The notes beneath the pieces are model-generated. The model was not told the DNA's origin and did not search any database. It saw only the letters and a list, made by a program, of their open reading frames with translations. The position numbers were made by a program, and so were the translations under genes. A DNA stretch of 56,118 nt from Bryobacteraceae bacterium (GTDB taxonomy: Bacteria > Acidobacteriota > Terriglobia > Bryobacterales > Bryobacteraceae). The DNA lies in NCBI GenBank assembly GCA_019748195.1, contig JAIEPW010000051.1, forward strand, positions 1 through 56,118, given 5' to 3'. Positions 33,069-42,936 of this stretch are shown piece after piece. The first letter of the stretch is position 1. Each line of letters begins with the position of its first letter.

Positions 33069-33980
33069 GTGGCTGCAGCCCCCACTCAACAGATGTACTC
33101 CCGAAAGGACATGCTGCGGCTGCTCCGGATCTCCAACGCTACGTTGCGCAGTTGGGAGAAAGAGAATCTCATCCCCCCCTCCGAGCAGTACGGCTTCCCG
33201 CAATTAATCGCGCTGCGCACGCTGGACCGCCTGCGGCGCCAGAAAGTGCCCTCCCGCCAGATTCGCGGTGCGCTGGCCGCGCTTCGGGTCACCCTGCGGC
33301 ACATCGACAACCCCCTCACCGAACTGCGGATTTACGCCGACGGCGGCCGCGTGAAGGTGGACATCGAGGGCAACCGCATGGAAGCGATGTCCGGCCAGTT
33401 GCTGCTCGACTTTTCCGCCTCCGAACTCAAGCGCCTGGTCGAATTTCCCGACCAGCCGACTCCGGCGCAGATGCGGATGCGTCGTCAACAGGCGGAAGTC
33501 TGGTTCCAGCGCGGACTCGACCTGGAGCAGTCCGGCGGTCCCGCCCGCGAGATCATTGAGGCGTACGAAAAAGCCGTCGAACTCGATCCCAATGCCGCCG
33601 GAGCCCTGGTTAACCTCGGGACCCTCTTTTTCAACGGCCGCGCCCTTAAGGAAGCGGAGCAGTATTACCTGCGCGCCATCGCCGCCGATCCTTCCTACGC
33701 CCTCGCTTACTTTGATCTCGCCAATCTCTACGACGAGAAAGGCGAACGCGCCCGGGCGCTTCATCACTACGAAATCGCCCTGCGCCTGCAGCCGAATTAT
33801 GCCGACGCCCATTACAACGTCGCGCTGCTGTACCAGGGCAACAATGACGTTCTGAAGGCCGTCCGCCACTGGAAGGCCTACCTGAAGTTGGATCCTTCCA
33901 GCACCTGGGCCTCGGTGGCGCGCCGCGAGTTGAAGCGGCTCCGCGCCGAGGTGCTGCCGGGGGCGCAGCGGACCTCCTGA
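33069..33980 (+). CDS. MerR-type DNA-binding domain fused to TPR repeats
   Basis: 303 residues from GTG 33069. Residues ~10-80 form a MerR winged helix (YSRKDMLRLLRISNATLRSWEKENLIPP, FPQLIALRTLDRLRRQKVPSRQIRGALAALR). A short linker domain follows (~85-145). From ~155 to the end there are three or four tetratricopeptide repeats (AAGALVNLGTLFFNGRALKEAEQYYLRAIAADPSYALAYFDLANLYDEKGERARALHHYEIALRLQPNYADAHYNVALLYQGN in pieces). Instead of a metal or drug pocket it has a protein-interaction scaffold, so it probably responds to a protein partner. TAGAAT ends six bases before the GTG, which suggests its own leaderless mRNA. Confidence 0.85.
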   Translation: MAAAPTQQMYSRKDMLRLLRISNATLRSWEKENLIPPSEQYGFPQLIALRTLDRLRRQKVPSRQIRGALAALRVTLRHIDNPLTELRIYADGGRVKVDIEGNRMEAMSGQLLLDFSASELKRLVEFPDQPTPAQMRMRRQQAEVWFQRGLDLEQSGGPAREIIEAYEKAVELDPNAAGALVNLGTLFFNGRALKEAEQYYLRAIAADPSYALAYFDLANLYDEKGERARALHHYEIALRLQPNYADAHYNVALLYQGNNDVLKAVRHWKAYLKLDPSSTWASVARRELKRLRAEVLPGAQRTS

Positions 33981-33992
33981 ATTCGGACGCCC

Positions 33993-35792
33993 ATGAGAAT
34001 CTCCTACGCTTTTCTCCTCGCTTGCGCCGCCACATCGCTGCTGGATGCGCGGACGCAAAGCCGCGAGCTTGCCTGGGATCCGTCGCAGCCGGCCCGCGTC
34101 ACCGCTCCCATCGCTTTCCGCGCCGTGGCCGCCGGCCAGCCGTTTCGCGCCCGCGCTTCCGCTGACGCCGTTTCCTGGACCCCCTGGCTGGAGACCGCCG
34201 GCGATGACGCGTTACTCTTTTTCGATTCGCCGCAGCGCTTCCTGGAGATCGACGCCCCCACGCCCCTGCGGCTTCTGTTCATCGATCCCGGCGTGAGCCG
34301 CGCAGCCAAGGGAGTGAAACTCGCCGCCTCTTCCCCCGCCATCGTCCCGCGCTCGGCGTGGGGGTGTACCCCCGAAGCCTGCCCCCTGCGCGAGCAGCCG
34401 GTCCGCACCACCGTGACACACCTGGTGGTTCACCATACCGCCGGCGCCAATTCGTCGGCCGATTGGGCCGCCGTGGTCCGCTCCATCTGGCAGCTTCACA
34501 CCCAGGGGAACGGTTGGAACGACATTGGTTATAACTTCCTCATCGATCCCAACGGCGTCGCCTACGAAGGGCGCGGCGACGGCATTCTCGGCGCGCACTT
34601 CTCCGCCGTCAACACCGGAACCATGGGCGTGGCCCTCATGGGCACGTTTTCGAACACGCCGCCAACCCCCGCCGCCCTCGCCACCCTCACCCAACTGCTC
34701 GCCTGGCAGGCGGAGCGCTGGCGCCTCGACGCCGCCTCCATGAGCGTCCACGCCGCCAGCGGCTTGATGCTGAATACCATCAGCGGTCATCGCGACGCCG
34801 GCCTCTCGCCGCGCGCGTCGGGAACCACGGAATGCCCCGGCAATACCGTCCACGCCCTGCTCGAACGCCTCCGCCGCGAAGTCCCGCCCCTGGTGGAGGA
34901 CCCCTGCCCGATCACCGTTTCGGAAACGAACCGCTGCTCTCCGGCCGCGGGCGAGTCCTTTGAGATTCGCTTCCTGCGCTGCTCCCGCTCCGTCCTGAGC
35001 CGCGTACCGTGGATCCAGACCGTGTCCGCCGACGATCGCGTCCTCGTGAATGTCGCTCCCAATGACGGCGCGCGCCGCTCCGGCTCGATCTTCATCGGCG
35101 CCCGTGATTTTCCAGTCACCCAATCCGCGGCCGGCGAAGGTCCGCTGCCCTGCATCCGGCAGGGCGGAATCATCAGCGCCGCCGGTGATCCGCGGCACGT
35201 GGTCCCGGGCTCACTCATCAGCCTCTACGGATCTTTCCCCGACAGTCCTACGCTGACTGTCAACGGCCAGAACGCGCCGGTGATCTTCGCCGGCGCCAAC
35301 CAGATCAACGCGCAGCTTCCGCCCGGCATCCGCACCGGAACGGCGCGCGCTGTCGTGTCCGCCGGCGGCGTTTCCGGACCCGAGCAGAACTTCTGGGTCA
35401 CCGAGGCCATCCCGTCCTTGTTTGTCTACGACAATGACCGGGCGATCGCCGCCAATTTCGACGACGGCCGCCTCAACGGGCCCGCGGCGCCCGTCCCGGC
35501 CGGCAAGGTCCTGATCGCTTACTTAACCGGCGGCGGCGCGGTGGAAGGAACGTTCCCGGCCGCGGGCACTCCCACCCCCAACCAGATTCTGCGGGTTCGC
35601 GCCCCATGGTCCGCGACCATCGGCGGCAGGCCCGCCGGAGCCATCTTCCTCGGCCTCACCCCCGGTTTCCTCGGCCTCTATCAGGCGAACCTGATCGTGC
35701 CGGAAGATCTCGAAGCCGGAGACCACCAACTGATCCTGACCGTCGCCGGCGTCCCCAGCCTGCCGGCCCTGGTTACCGTAGCTCCCCGCTGA
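33993..35792 (+). CDS. Secreted PGRP-type N-acetylmuramoyl-L-alanine amidase with C-terminal Solibacter-type domain
   Basis: 599 residues. Signal peptide (MRISYAFLLACAATSLLDA). After a ~95-residue domain comes a PGRP/amidase-2 domain (~118-295): PRSAWGC, THLVVHHTAG with zinc His147/148, WNDIGYNFLIDPNGVAYEGRG, SGHRDAG with His266 and TECPGN with Cys281. These complete the zinc site, so cleavage of the muramoyl-Ala bond is likely. Residues ~307-378 look like a BACON-type beta domain (CSPAAGESFEIRF, VAPNDGARRSGSIFIG, FPVTQ). Residues ~391-598 match the TIGR03437 C-terminal domain (GGIISAAGDPRHVVPGSLISLYG; INAQLPPGIRTG; YQANLIVPEDL), a strong lineage marker. Target peptidoglycan could be its own or that of other bacteria. 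Confidence 0.88.
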   Translation: MRISYAFLLACAATSLLDARTQSRELAWDPSQPARVTAPIAFRAVAAGQPFRARASADAVSWTPWLETAGDDALLFFDSPQRFLEIDAPTPLRLLFIDPGVSRAAKGVKLAASSPAIVPRSAWGCTPEACPLREQPVRTTVTHLVVHHTAGANSSADWAAVVRSIWQLHTQGNGWNDIGYNFLIDPNGVAYEGRGDGILGAHFSAVNTGTMGVALMGTFSNTPPTPAALATLTQLLAWQAERWRLDAASMSVHAASGLMLNTISGHRDAGLSPRASGTTECPGNTVHALLERLRREVPPLVEDPCPITVSETNRCSPAAGESFEIRFLRCSRSVLSRVPWIQTVSADDRVLVNVAPNDGARRSGSIFIGARDFPVTQSAAGEGPLPCIRQGGIISAAGDPRHVVPGSLISLYGSFPDSPTLTVNGQNAPVIFAGANQINAQLPPGIRTGTARAVVSAGGVSGPEQNFWVTEAIPSLFVYDNDRAIAANFDDGRLNGPAAPVPAGKVLIAYLTGGGAVEGTFPAAGTPTPNQILRVRAPWSATIGGRPAGAIFLGLTPGFLGLYQANLIVPEDLEAGDHQLILTVAGVPSLPALVTVAPR

Positions 35793-35847
35793 AAAAGCTA
35801 AGTGCATATCCGACAGCAAGTTGGCTTCTGCGGCAAAAACCTCGCGC

Positions 35848-35853
35848 TATACT
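35848..35853 (+). promoter_or_regulatory. -10 element of the DUF1385-prfA unit
   Basis: TATACT, five of six consensus bases, ends nine bases before ATG 35863. There is no clear -35 at the usual distance. The mRNA would begin at or next to the ATG. Confidence 0.4.
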
Positions 35854-35862
35854 GGACAAAGG

Positions 35863-36837
35863 ATGACAATTGGACGGTTTCTGCGCCTTTCCGCCCACGT
35901 GCAGCTAATGCCGGTGCTCGAAAGCGGTGAGGAAATTCTGGTAGGCGGCCAAGCCGTGATGGAGGGCGTCATGATGCGCGCTCCCCATAGCTATTGCGTG
36001 GCCGTGCGCAAACCCGACGGGACCATCGTCACCGAGACCCAGCCTGTCCAGCGCATGTCCGAAAAGTATCCGCTGTTTCGCTACCCCGTCCTGCGCGGCG
36101 TGGGCACGCTGGGACAGGCGATGTCGCTGGGGATGCGCGCTCTGAAATTCTCCGCCAACGCCGCGCTGGAAGAGGAAGGCGCCCCCAGGAAAGCCGAAGT
36201 GTCCTCCTGGATGATGGGCCTGAACATCGCCTTCTCCCTCGGCTTTTTCATCTTCCTGTACAAGTTCGTGCCGCTGGTGCTTGCCTCCAAGATCGCGGAC
36301 GTGAGTCCCGCGCTATCCGGACGTTTCGCGCAGAATATGGTGGACGGGGTCATCCGGATCGCCATCTTTCTCGCCTTTCTGTTCCTCATCTCGCGCATGA
36401 AGGACATCCGGCGCGTCTTCGAGTATCACGGCGCGGAACACAAGGTGGTCTTCAACTACGAATCCGGCAAGCCGGTTACGGTGGAGAACGCGCAGCGCTT
36501 TGTCACCTTCCATCCCCGCTGCGGAACCAGCTTCCTGCTGGTGGTGATGGTGATTTCGATGGTGATGTACGCACTCCTCCCGTTCGACGGTTTCGGCGCC
36601 AAGTTCGCCTCCCGCGTCGCCCTGCTGCCCCTCATCGCCGGGCTGAGCTATGAGTTGATTCGCTTCGCCGCCCGCCGCCAGGGGTCCCTGCTTGCGTTGA
36701 TCGCCGCGCCCGGGCTGTGGCTGCAGCGGATCACCACCCAGCCGCCCGGCGATACCGCTGTCGAAGTGGCCATCACCGCGCTCGACGGCGCGATGCAACT
36801 GGAGAAGGCGCAAGGCGGCGAGCTCGTCATCGCCTGA
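35863..36837 (+). CDS. DUF1385 (YqhQ-like) membrane protein
   Basis: 324 residues, ATG 35863 (a later in-frame start at MPVLESGEE is possible). The diagnostic DUF1385 pattern is present: [30 protein letters not shown] near the start; four or five membrane helices ([39 protein letters not shown]); [31 protein letters not shown]. The biochemical role of this family is unknown. In many bacteria it sits next to prfA and prmC, as here (seven bases before prfA), which hints at a link to translation termination or membrane protein quality. Confidence 0.88.
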   Translation: MTIGRFLRLSAHVQLMPVLESGEEILVGGQAVMEGVMMRAPHSYCVAVRKPDGTIVTETQPVQRMSEKYPLFRYPVLRGVGTLGQAMSLGMRALKFSANAALEEEGAPRKAEVSSWMMGLNIAFSLGFFIFLYKFVPLVLASKIADVSPALSGRFAQNMVDGVIRIAIFLAFLFLISRMKDIRRVFEYHGAEHKVVFNYESGKPVTVENAQRFVTFHPRCGTSFLLVVMVISMVMYALLPFDGFGAKFASRVALLPLIAGLSYELIRFAARRQGSLLALIAAPGLWLQRITTQPPGDTAVEVAITALDGAMQLEKAQGGELVIA

Positions 36838-36844
36838 GAATCTG

Positions 36845-37924
36845 ATGGACTATACGGCAAAGCTCAACGACCTCGAAAAGCGCTTCGAATCGCTGTCGCG
36901 CGACATGGCCGACCCCGCGGTGATCAACGATCCCGCCTTGTACCGCAAGACCGGCAAGGCGCATCGCGAGCTGGAAGAAGTGGTCGCCCGCTACCGCGAT
37001 TGGAAGGCGGCGGCGGAAAACCTCAACCAGGCCCGCGCCATGCTCGCCGAATCCGACCCCGACCTGAAAGCCATGGCCGCCGAGGAAATCGCCCAGCTCG
37101 AGCCTGCCATGGCCCGGCTCGAAGAGCAGCTTCGCATTCTGCTGATCCCCAAGGATCCGCTCGACGACAAGGACATCGTGCTCGAAATCCGCGCCGGCGC
37201 CGGCGGCGACGAGGCGTCCCTCTTCGCCGCCGAGCTCTTCCGCATGTACGCGAAGTTCGCCGAATCCCGCAACTGGAAGGTGGAAGTCAGCGGCATGAGC
37301 GAATCGAGCGTCGGCGGCGCCAAGGAGATCATCGCTCTGATCTCGGGCGATCGCGTCTATTCGCGGCTCAAGTACGAATCCGGCGTGCACCGCGTGCAGC
37401 GCGTCCCCGCCACGGAGCAGCAGGGGCGCATCCACACCTCCACCGTTACCGTCGCCGTCCTCCCCGAAGCCGATGAGGTCGAAGTCGCCATCGAGGCCAA
37501 GGACCTTCGCGTCGACACGTTCTGCTCCTCCGGCCCCGGCGGCCAAAGCGTCAACACCACCTATTCCGCCGTGCGCATCACGCACCTCCCCACGGGACTG
37601 GTGGTCTCCTGCCAGGACGAGAAATCCCAGATCAAGAACCGCGCCAAGGCGATGCGTGTCCTTCGCTCCCGCTTATATGAAATCGAGCTCGAAAAGCAGC
37701 GGCAGGCGATCGGCGCCGAGCGGCGATCCATGGTCGGCACCGGCGACCGCTCCGAAAAAATCCGCACCTACAACTTCAAGGAAAATCGCGTCACCGATCA
37801 TCGCATCGGCCTTACCGTTCATCAGTTGGATCAGGTGATGGAGGGCCGCCTGGATGCTGTCCTCGAAGGACTCATCTCCTACTACCAGACCGAGCAACTG
37901 AAGGAACAGAACGCCGCCGCCTGA
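36845..37924 (+). CDS. prfA: Peptide chain release factor 1
   Basis: 359 residues, ATG 36845. The catalytic GGQ is in [25 protein letters not shown], and the stop-codon-reading PxT motif is PAT in [11 protein letters not shown], which makes it RF1 (UAA/UAG) rather than RF2. The GAGGDEA start of domain 2 and the C-terminal [16 protein letters not shown] are standard. RF1 reads UAG, so the two TAG codons in the gene at 48662 should act as true stops. prmC, which methylates the GGQ glutamine, starts one base after its stop. Confidence 0.97.
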   Translation: MDYTAKLNDLEKRFESLSRDMADPAVINDPALYRKTGKAHRELEEVVARYRDWKAAAENLNQARAMLAESDPDLKAMAAEEIAQLEPAMARLEEQLRILLIPKDPLDDKDIVLEIRAGAGGDEASLFAAELFRMYAKFAESRNWKVEVSGMSESSVGGAKEIIALISGDRVYSRLKYESGVHRVQRVPATEQQGRIHTSTVTVAVLPEADEVEVAIEAKDLRVDTFCSSGPGGQSVNTTYSAVRITHLPTGLVVSCQDEKSQIKNRAKAMRVLRSRLYEIELEKQRQAIGAERRSMVGTGDRSEKIRTYNFKENRVTDHRIGLTVHQLDQVMEGRLDAVLEGLISYYQTEQLKEQNAAA

Positions 37925-37925
37925 C

Positions 37926-38759
37926 GTGACTCCGGACTTGACCATCGGGCAGGCCCTCGCCCAGGCGGCGGAAATGTTGCAGCGGGCCGCGGTGGGCGCC
38001 CCCCGCCTGACCGCCGAAGTCCTCCTCGCGCACGCCCTGGGCAAGGACCGGTCCTGGATCATCGCCCATTCTCCCGACCCCCTCACCGAGCTCGCCTGGA
38101 TCCACTTCGGCCGTTACCTCCACCAGCGGCTGGAAGGCGTTCCCACGCAGTACATCACCCGCAGGCAGGAGTTCTACGGCCGCGAGTTCCTGGTGTCGCC
38201 CGACGTGCTGATCCCCCGTCCGGAAACGGAGCACATCGTCGAGGCCGTGGTCGAGCTCGTGCCCCGCGGCCGCGTTCTCGACGTGGGCACCGGGTCCGGC
38301 GCCATCGCCATCTCCATCGCCCTGGAAACCCAAACGGCGGTGTTCGCCAGCGATGTTTCCCTTGCCGCTGTCCGCGTGGCCCGCGAGAACGCCCGCAGGC
38401 TCGGCGCCGCGGTCCGGTTCTATTGCGCCGATCTTCTCTCCGCCGCTCCCGCCGCCTCTTTCGACGTGATCACCTGCAATCCGCCATACGTGCCCGAACG
38501 GGACAAGCCCGGCATCCAAAGGGAAGTCCGCGACCATGAACCGCAAGTGGCGCTGTGGGGCGGATACGACGGCATGGACGTGTACCGCCGCCTGATCCCG
38601 GAAGCCTGGCGCGTGCTGAAGCCCGGAGGCTGGCTGCTGATGGAACTCGGCTACAGCGCCGTGCGCCCGGTCACCGCGATGCTGAACGAATGGGCCGGGG
38701 GCGAGATCCGCGGCGATTTGGCGGGTCTCCCGCGTGTCGCCATTGCGCGCCGCCCCTAG
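37926..38759 (+). CDS. prmC: Release factor glutamine methyltransferase
   Basis: 277 residues from GTG 37926. N-terminal helical domain, then the substrate loop region (PTQYITRRQEFYGREFLVSPDVLIPRPETEHIVEA), SAM motif VLDVGTGSGAIAISIAL, and the catalytic NPPY in ITCNPPYVPERD. It methylates the GGQ glutamine of RF1/RF2 and is coupled to prfA. Its TAG stop overlaps the stop of the convergent BlaI-like gene in a CTAG palindrome. Confidence 0.94.
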   Translation: MTPDLTIGQALAQAAEMLQRAAVGAPRLTAEVLLAHALGKDRSWIIAHSPDPLTELAWIHFGRYLHQRLEGVPTQYITRRQEFYGREFLVSPDVLIPRPETEHIVEAVVELVPRGRVLDVGTGSGAIAISIALETQTAVFASDVSLAAVRVARENARRLGAAVRFYCADLLSAAPAASFDVITCNPPYVPERDKPGIQREVRDHEPQVALWGGYDGMDVYRRLIPEAWRVLKPGGWLLMELGYSAVRPVTAMLNEWAGGEIRGDLAGLPRVAIARRP

Positions 38760-39091
38760 GCGCTGTTCCGCCGGGAATCGAGATACATCGCGAGCGCCGG
38801 CTCCGACCCGCCGAAGTGGCAGCGGATCACTTCCCGCACCGCCAGATCCCGCAGCATCTCCTCGGAAACGGTGGGCGTGTACAGGAAGCACCGTCCCACC
38901 TTCCGGCGATCCACCGCGCCCCGCCGCGCCAGCCGGGCCAGCAGCGTCATCACCGTGGTGTAGGCGAGCGGACGCCGCCGCGAGAGCGCCTCCTGGATGT
39001 CGCGAACGCTCCCGTTGCCGATCTGCCACAACGCCTGCAGACACTCCAGTTCCAGCGGCGGAGGCATCTCCGGGTCGGCTCCCCGCTTCAT
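38756..39091 (-). CDS. BlaI/MecI-like winged-helix regulator
   Basis: 111 residues from ATG 39091. Winged helix: LELECLQALWQIGNGSVRDIQEALSRRRPLAYTTVMTLLARLARRGAVDRRKVGRCFLYTP, the standard BlaI/MecI DNA-binding domain, then a short helical dimer part (EEMLRDLAVREVIRCHFGGSEPALAMYL). BlaI proteins repress beta-lactamase or other genes and are usually cleaved by a BlaR1 sensor protease; no BlaR1 is next to it. It follows the HD-domain gene by four bases, so it is probably read from the surA-HD transcript. Confidence 0.82.
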   Translation of the reverse strand: MKRGADPEMPPPLELECLQALWQIGNGSVRDIQEALSRRRPLAYTTVMTLLARLARRGAVDRRKVGRCFLYTPTVSEEMLRDLAVREVIRCHFGGSEPALAMYLDSRRNSA

Positions 39092-39095
39092 CCGG

Positions 39096-40175
39096 TCAGT
39101 TCCCGCGCAGGGCGCTCTGCAGCTTCGCCGCGAACGGTGATGAGGAAGGCGCGTGGCGCCGCTCCGCCACAACCCCCGCCGGCGGCCCTTCGTCCACCCG
39201 CGCCGCGGCCGCCTCCTCCGCCAGAAACCGCTCGCGCTTCAACGCGACGCGTTCCAGCGCGGGAATGTAGCTGGTCCACACGCCGTCCACGTTCTTGTCG
39301 CGATCCACCGCGGCGCGGATCGCCTCCACTTTCGAGTCGAGGTTGTCCAGGTGATGCAGCAGCAGCGCCTCGGCGAACATCGGCACCTTGGGCGAGCCGA
39401 ACTCCAGCTCGCCGTGATGGCTCAAGATCATGTGCTCCAGCAGCATCCGCAGCTTCGGCGGAAACGACGGGATCTCGCGGATCTTCTCGCCCACCATCTG
39501 CAGGCCGATGTAAATGTGCCCCAGCAGTTGCCCTGAGTCGCTGTAGCCGAATGTCCGGTCGTAGGTGAGCTCCGTCACCTTGCCGATATCGTGCAGCACC
39601 ACGCCCGCCAGCAGCAGATCCCCGTTCAGGAACGGATAGTGCGCCGCGCAAAACCGCCCCAGGTGCGCCAGCGACAACACGTGCTCCAGCAGCCCGCCCA
39701 GATAGGCATGATGAATCCCCTTCGCCGCCGGTGCCAGCCGGTAGGACCGCGCCAGAGCCTCATCCGCGAACACCCGCTGCAGCAACTCCCTTAGGTGCGG
39801 ATCCTTCATCGTGTCCACCATCGCCAGCAACTCCCCGAACATCTCGAGGGGATTCCGGTTGGATGCCGGGAAATAATCGATGAAGTCGACCTCGGCTTCC
39901 TCGATCCGCTGCACCTTGTGAACCGTCAACTGCGGCCGGTTCTGATAGATCTGGTACAAGCCCTTCACCCGGACAAAGTCGTCGCGGTCGAACGTGTCCA
40001 TCACCTCCGACGCGTTCTCCCACATCTTCGCGTCCAGGTCGCCGGTGCGATCCGCCAGCAGCAGCGACAAATAAGGCTCGCCCGTCTTCTTCTGCCGGAT
40101 CTCTTTTCGCTGCACCAGGAACGTGGTCGTGATGACCTGGTTCGGCTGCAATTCGTTAACAAACGGAGATTTCAT
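39096..40175 (-). CDS. OB-fold/HD-domain 3'-5' exoribonuclease-like (YhaM family)
   Basis: 359 residues, ATG 40175, ten bases after the surA-like stop. An N-terminal OB fold (ITTTFLVQRKEIRQKKTGEPYLSLLLADRTGDLDAKMWEN) binds nucleic acid. An HD phosphohydrolase domain follows: GGLLEHVLSLAHL, VVLHDIGKVTEL with the His-Asp pair, HIYIGLQMV, MILSHHGELEFGSP. This domain order is that of YhaM/CBF1, which trims RNA or single-stranded DNA 3' ends. The last ~40 residues are a low-complexity tail. Cytoplasmic. Confidence 0.85.
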   Translation of the reverse strand: MKSPFVNELQPNQVITTTFLVQRKEIRQKKTGEPYLSLLLADRTGDLDAKMWENASEVMDTFDRDDFVRVKGLYQIYQNRPQLTVHKVQRIEEAEVDFIDYFPASNRNPLEMFGELLAMVDTMKDPHLRELLQRVFADEALARSYRLAPAAKGIHHAYLGGLLEHVLSLAHLGRFCAAHYPFLNGDLLLAGVVLHDIGKVTELTYDRTFGYSDSGQLLGHIYIGLQMVGEKIREIPSFPPKLRMLLEHMILSHHGELEFGSPKVPMFAEALLLHHLDNLDSKVEAIRAAVDRDKNVDGVWTSYIPALERVALKRERFLAEEAAAARVDEGPPAGVVAERRHAPSSSPFAAKLQSALRGN

Positions 40176-40184
40176 TCGGGTCTG

Positions 40185-41324
40185 TCAGCGCGACGAGGAA
40201 GACTTGGGCTTGGCTTCCGTCCCCGGGATCGGGATCGCCCACAGCAGCTTCTTCGCCCGCTTCCGGTTCTCGACTTCGGCTTTCGTCACCGTCTCCGGCT
40301 TCAGTTGCGCCGGATCGGTCCAGGTGGTGTTCTTGCCCGGCGCCGCGCCCGTATCCACCCAGCCCGGCTTGATTTCCAGGAACGCGTCCTGCCGCAGTTT
40401 CACCAGAAACTCGCGGATCGCGGGCTGCATCTTCGGGCTGAAAACCTTGTCCATGATCTCGTTTTCCACTTCCTCGAATTCCGCCTGCCCTTCCTTCTGA
40501 TGCTCCTCCACGCGCAGCACCAGGAACCCGTTCGCCACCTTGATCGGCTCGCTCACATAGCCGCGGGGCTTGTCCCAGACGTCATTGCTGATCGCCTCCA
40601 GAAGCTGCATCTTCTCGAACGCTCCCAGCCACCCGCCCTGCTGCGCCGTCATCGCGTCGGAGCCGTTCTGCGCCAGGTCGGCGAACTTCTCGCCCTTCCG
40701 CGCCCGCGCCGCCAGATCCTTGGCCTTCTTCTCCGCCAGCGCGATCCCCGCCTCGTCCTTGCCCTCGGTCGATACCAGGATCTCGCGCAGAAATACCCGG
40801 TCCTTGCGGATGAACTCGGCCTTGTGCTCCTCGTAGTACTTGCGCAATTCATCCTTGGGAATGTTGATCTTCCCCGATACTTCCCGGCGGATCACCTGCT
40901 GCGTCATCATGCTGTTCCGGACCTCGTTCTTGAAATCCTCGAACGCCATTCCGGACTGCTCCCGTACGTACTGCTGAAAATTCTCCGGCTCCGGGATCTT
41001 GGACTGCCGCTGCAAATCGGCGAAGTACTTGGAAAGCTCGCTTTCCACGTTGACGTTCGCCTCCTTGGCCTTCTGCACCAGCAGAAGCTGATCGATGCGA
41101 TCCTTCAGCAGGTCCTTCTCCCGCCCCTCCATCGCCCGCTGCATCTCCGCCGGCGATAGCCGCTGCTGCTTCAGCTCGTTTTCGAACTGCTTCCGCGAAC
41201 GCGCGATCTCCCCCCGCGTGATGATGTCGCCGTTCACTTTCGCGATAATCTCGTCGATCAGTTGGACGTCCGCGGCCAGGGCGGACAGGGCGGCGCCCAG
41301 CAAGGCCGGCAAGTACTTCTGCAT
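40185..41324 (-). CDS. SurA-like periplasmic chaperone/peptidyl-prolyl isomerase
   Basis: 379 residues. ATG 41324 is chosen because it opens a signal peptide (MQKYLPALLGAALSALAADV); TATACT ends six bases before it and the intervening GGAGAC could also serve as ribosome site. The SurA N domain begins LIDEIIAKVNGDIITRGEI and continues through helical segments (RKDLLKDRIDQLLLVQKAKE). One PpiC rotamase domain follows (RVFLREILVSTEGKDEAG, KFADLAQNGSDAMTAQQGGWLG, YVSEPIKVANGFLVLRVEEH). It should help outer-membrane proteins fold. The C-terminus is basic and Ser/Lys-rich. Confidence 0.87.
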   Translation of the reverse strand: MQKYLPALLGAALSALAADVQLIDEIIAKVNGDIITRGEIARSRKQFENELKQQRLSPAEMQRAMEGREKDLLKDRIDQLLLVQKAKEANVNVESELSKYFADLQRQSKIPEPENFQQYVREQSGMAFEDFKNEVRNSMMTQQVIRREVSGKINIPKDELRKYYEEHKAEFIRKDRVFLREILVSTEGKDEAGIALAEKKAKDLAARARKGEKFADLAQNGSDAMTAQQGGWLGAFEKMQLLEAISNDVWDKPRGYVSEPIKVANGFLVLRVEEHQKEGQAEFEEVENEIMDKVFSPKMQPAIREFLVKLRQDAFLEIKPGWVDTGAAPGKNTTWTDPAQLKPETVTKAEVENRKRAKKLLWAIPIPGTEAKPKSSSSR

Positions 41325-41503
41325 GTCTCCAGTATAACTGCTCGCTCCGCCCCGCCCCGCCCGGTCGCGGGAATCGCAAATCATTCGTACAATGGAAGAA
41401 AGCAGCCGGTGAATGTGTAGCCATCTCCGCGTTTGGCCCGCGGACTTTAGCTCCCCTAGCCACCCGGCCTTCTCGAACAGGTGATTTTGGAGGTTCCACC
41501 ACT

Positions 41504-42646
41504 TTGGCGCTGATTGCAGGTGTGCTGAAGGAACGCGCGGCCGGAGAACGCCGCGTCGCTGCCACCCCCCGCTCCCTACCCATGCTGGCCGATGCCGGCC
41601 TCGAGGTTTGGATCGAGGCCGGCGCTGGGCTGAATGCCGGCTTCCCCGATGCCGACTATGCCAGCCGCTCCGTCCGCGTCACCACCGGCGAGGATATCCT
41701 GAAGAACGCCGACCTCCTCCTCGCCGTGCAGGTGAGCGACTCCATCGCCTATCGCGCCGGGCAGACCGCCATCGGCTTCTGTGACCCGCTGAACGATCCG
41801 CGAGCCGCGGCCGAAATCGCCCGCCGCGGCGTCACCCTCTTCTCCATGGAACTGATGCCCCGCATCACGCGAGCCCAGTCCATGGACGCCCTCTCCTCCA
41901 TGGCCACCATCGCCGGATACAAAGCCGTGCTGATGGCCGCCAACTCACTCGGCAAAATGTTCCCCATGCTGATGACCGCCGCCGGCACCATCCCCCCTGC
42001 CCGCGTCCTGGTGATTGGCGCCGGCGTCGCCGGACTGCAAGCCATCGCCACCGCCAAGCGCCTCGGCGCCGTGGTCTCCGGCTACGATGTCCGCGCCGCC
42101 GTCCGCGAGCAGATCGAGAGCCTGGGCGCCAAGTTCGTCACCATCGATGTCGGCGAGTCCGCCGAAGGCTCGGGCGGCTACGCCAGACAGCTCAGTGAGG
42201 CCGCCATCCGCCGCCAGCAGGAACAGATGGCCGCCGTGATCGCGGAGCAGGACGTCGTCATCACCACCGCCGCCGTGCCGGGCAGGAAAGCCCCCATCCT
42301 GGTCACGCGCGAAATGGTCGCCGGCCTGGCGCCGGGGTCCGTGATTGTCGACCTCGCCGCCGAGCGCGGCGGCAACTGCGAATTGACCCGCGCCGGGGAA
42401 ACCGTCGTGGAAAACGGCGTATCCGTCCTCGGGCCCGTCAACGTCCCCTCCTCCGTCCCCAATCACTCCAGCCAGATGTATGCGCGAAACCTGGCCACCT
42501 TCGTGAAGCATCTCATGGGTAAGGAAAAGAAACTCGAAATTCACCCCGGCGACGAAATCACCCGCGAGACCCTGGTGGCCCGCGGCGGCGAGGTGGTCCA
42601 CGCCAGGGTCAGGGATTTGCTGGAAGGGGCGCTGGCCGGCCGATGA
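41504..42646 (+). CDS. pntAA: NAD(P) transhydrogenase alpha subunit, soluble part
   Basis: 380 residues from TTG 41504, with GGAGG about ten bases upstream. Domain I: alanine-dehydrogenase-like fold with [14 protein letters not shown], the Rossmann [30 protein letters not shown] and the mobile-loop region. It binds NAD(H). The membrane part is encoded by separate genes downstream, the three-gene layout also known from Rhodospirillum. The 179-bp gap upstream holds TACAAT (41388-41393) as a possible -10, leaving a leader of about 100 bases; I see no clear riboswitch in it. Confidence 0.93.
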   Translation: MALIAGVLKERAAGERRVAATPRSLPMLADAGLEVWIEAGAGLNAGFPDADYASRSVRVTTGEDILKNADLLLAVQVSDSIAYRAGQTAIGFCDPLNDPRAAAEIARRGVTLFSMELMPRITRAQSMDALSSMATIAGYKAVLMAANSLGKMFPMLMTAAGTIPPARVLVIGAGVAGLQAIATAKRLGAVVSGYDVRAAVREQIESLGAKFVTIDVGESAEGSGGYARQLSEAAIRRQQEQMAAVIAEQDVVITTAAVPGRKAPILVTREMVAGLAPGSVIVDLAAERGGNCELTRAGETVVENGVSVLGPVNVPSSVPNHSSQMYARNLATFVKHLMGKEKKLEIHPGDEITRETLVARGGEVVHARVRDLLEGALAGR

Positions 42647-42936
42647 GCACCGAAATCGAACTGAGTATCTACGTCTTCCTTCTGGCCGGATTCCTCGGGC
42701 TGGAACTCGTGCGCCGCGTGTCGCCCTTGCTGCATACGCCCCTGATGTCGCTCACCAACGCGATCTCCGCCATCTCCGTCGTCGGCGCCATCCTCATCGC
42801 CGGCGCCGGCGATGCCCCCTTCCTCAGCCGCATCCTGGGCTTCATCGCCGTCACCGCGTCCACCATCAACATCGTCGCCGGATTCCTGATTACCGACCGC
42901 ATGCTGAAGATGTTCCGGAAGAAAGACGCCAAATGA
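42643..42936 (+). CDS. pntAB: NAD(P) transhydrogenase alpha subunit, membrane part
   Basis: 97 residues, ATG 42643, overlapping pntAA (ATGA) and pntB (ATGA). Three membrane helices ([50 protein letters not shown]), as expected for domain IIa that forms half of the proton channel. Confidence 0.93.
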   Translation: MSTEIELSIYVFLLAGFLGLELVRRVSPLLHTPLMSLTNAISAISVVGAILIAGAGDAPFLSRILGFIAVTASTINIVAGFLITDRMLKMFRKKDAK

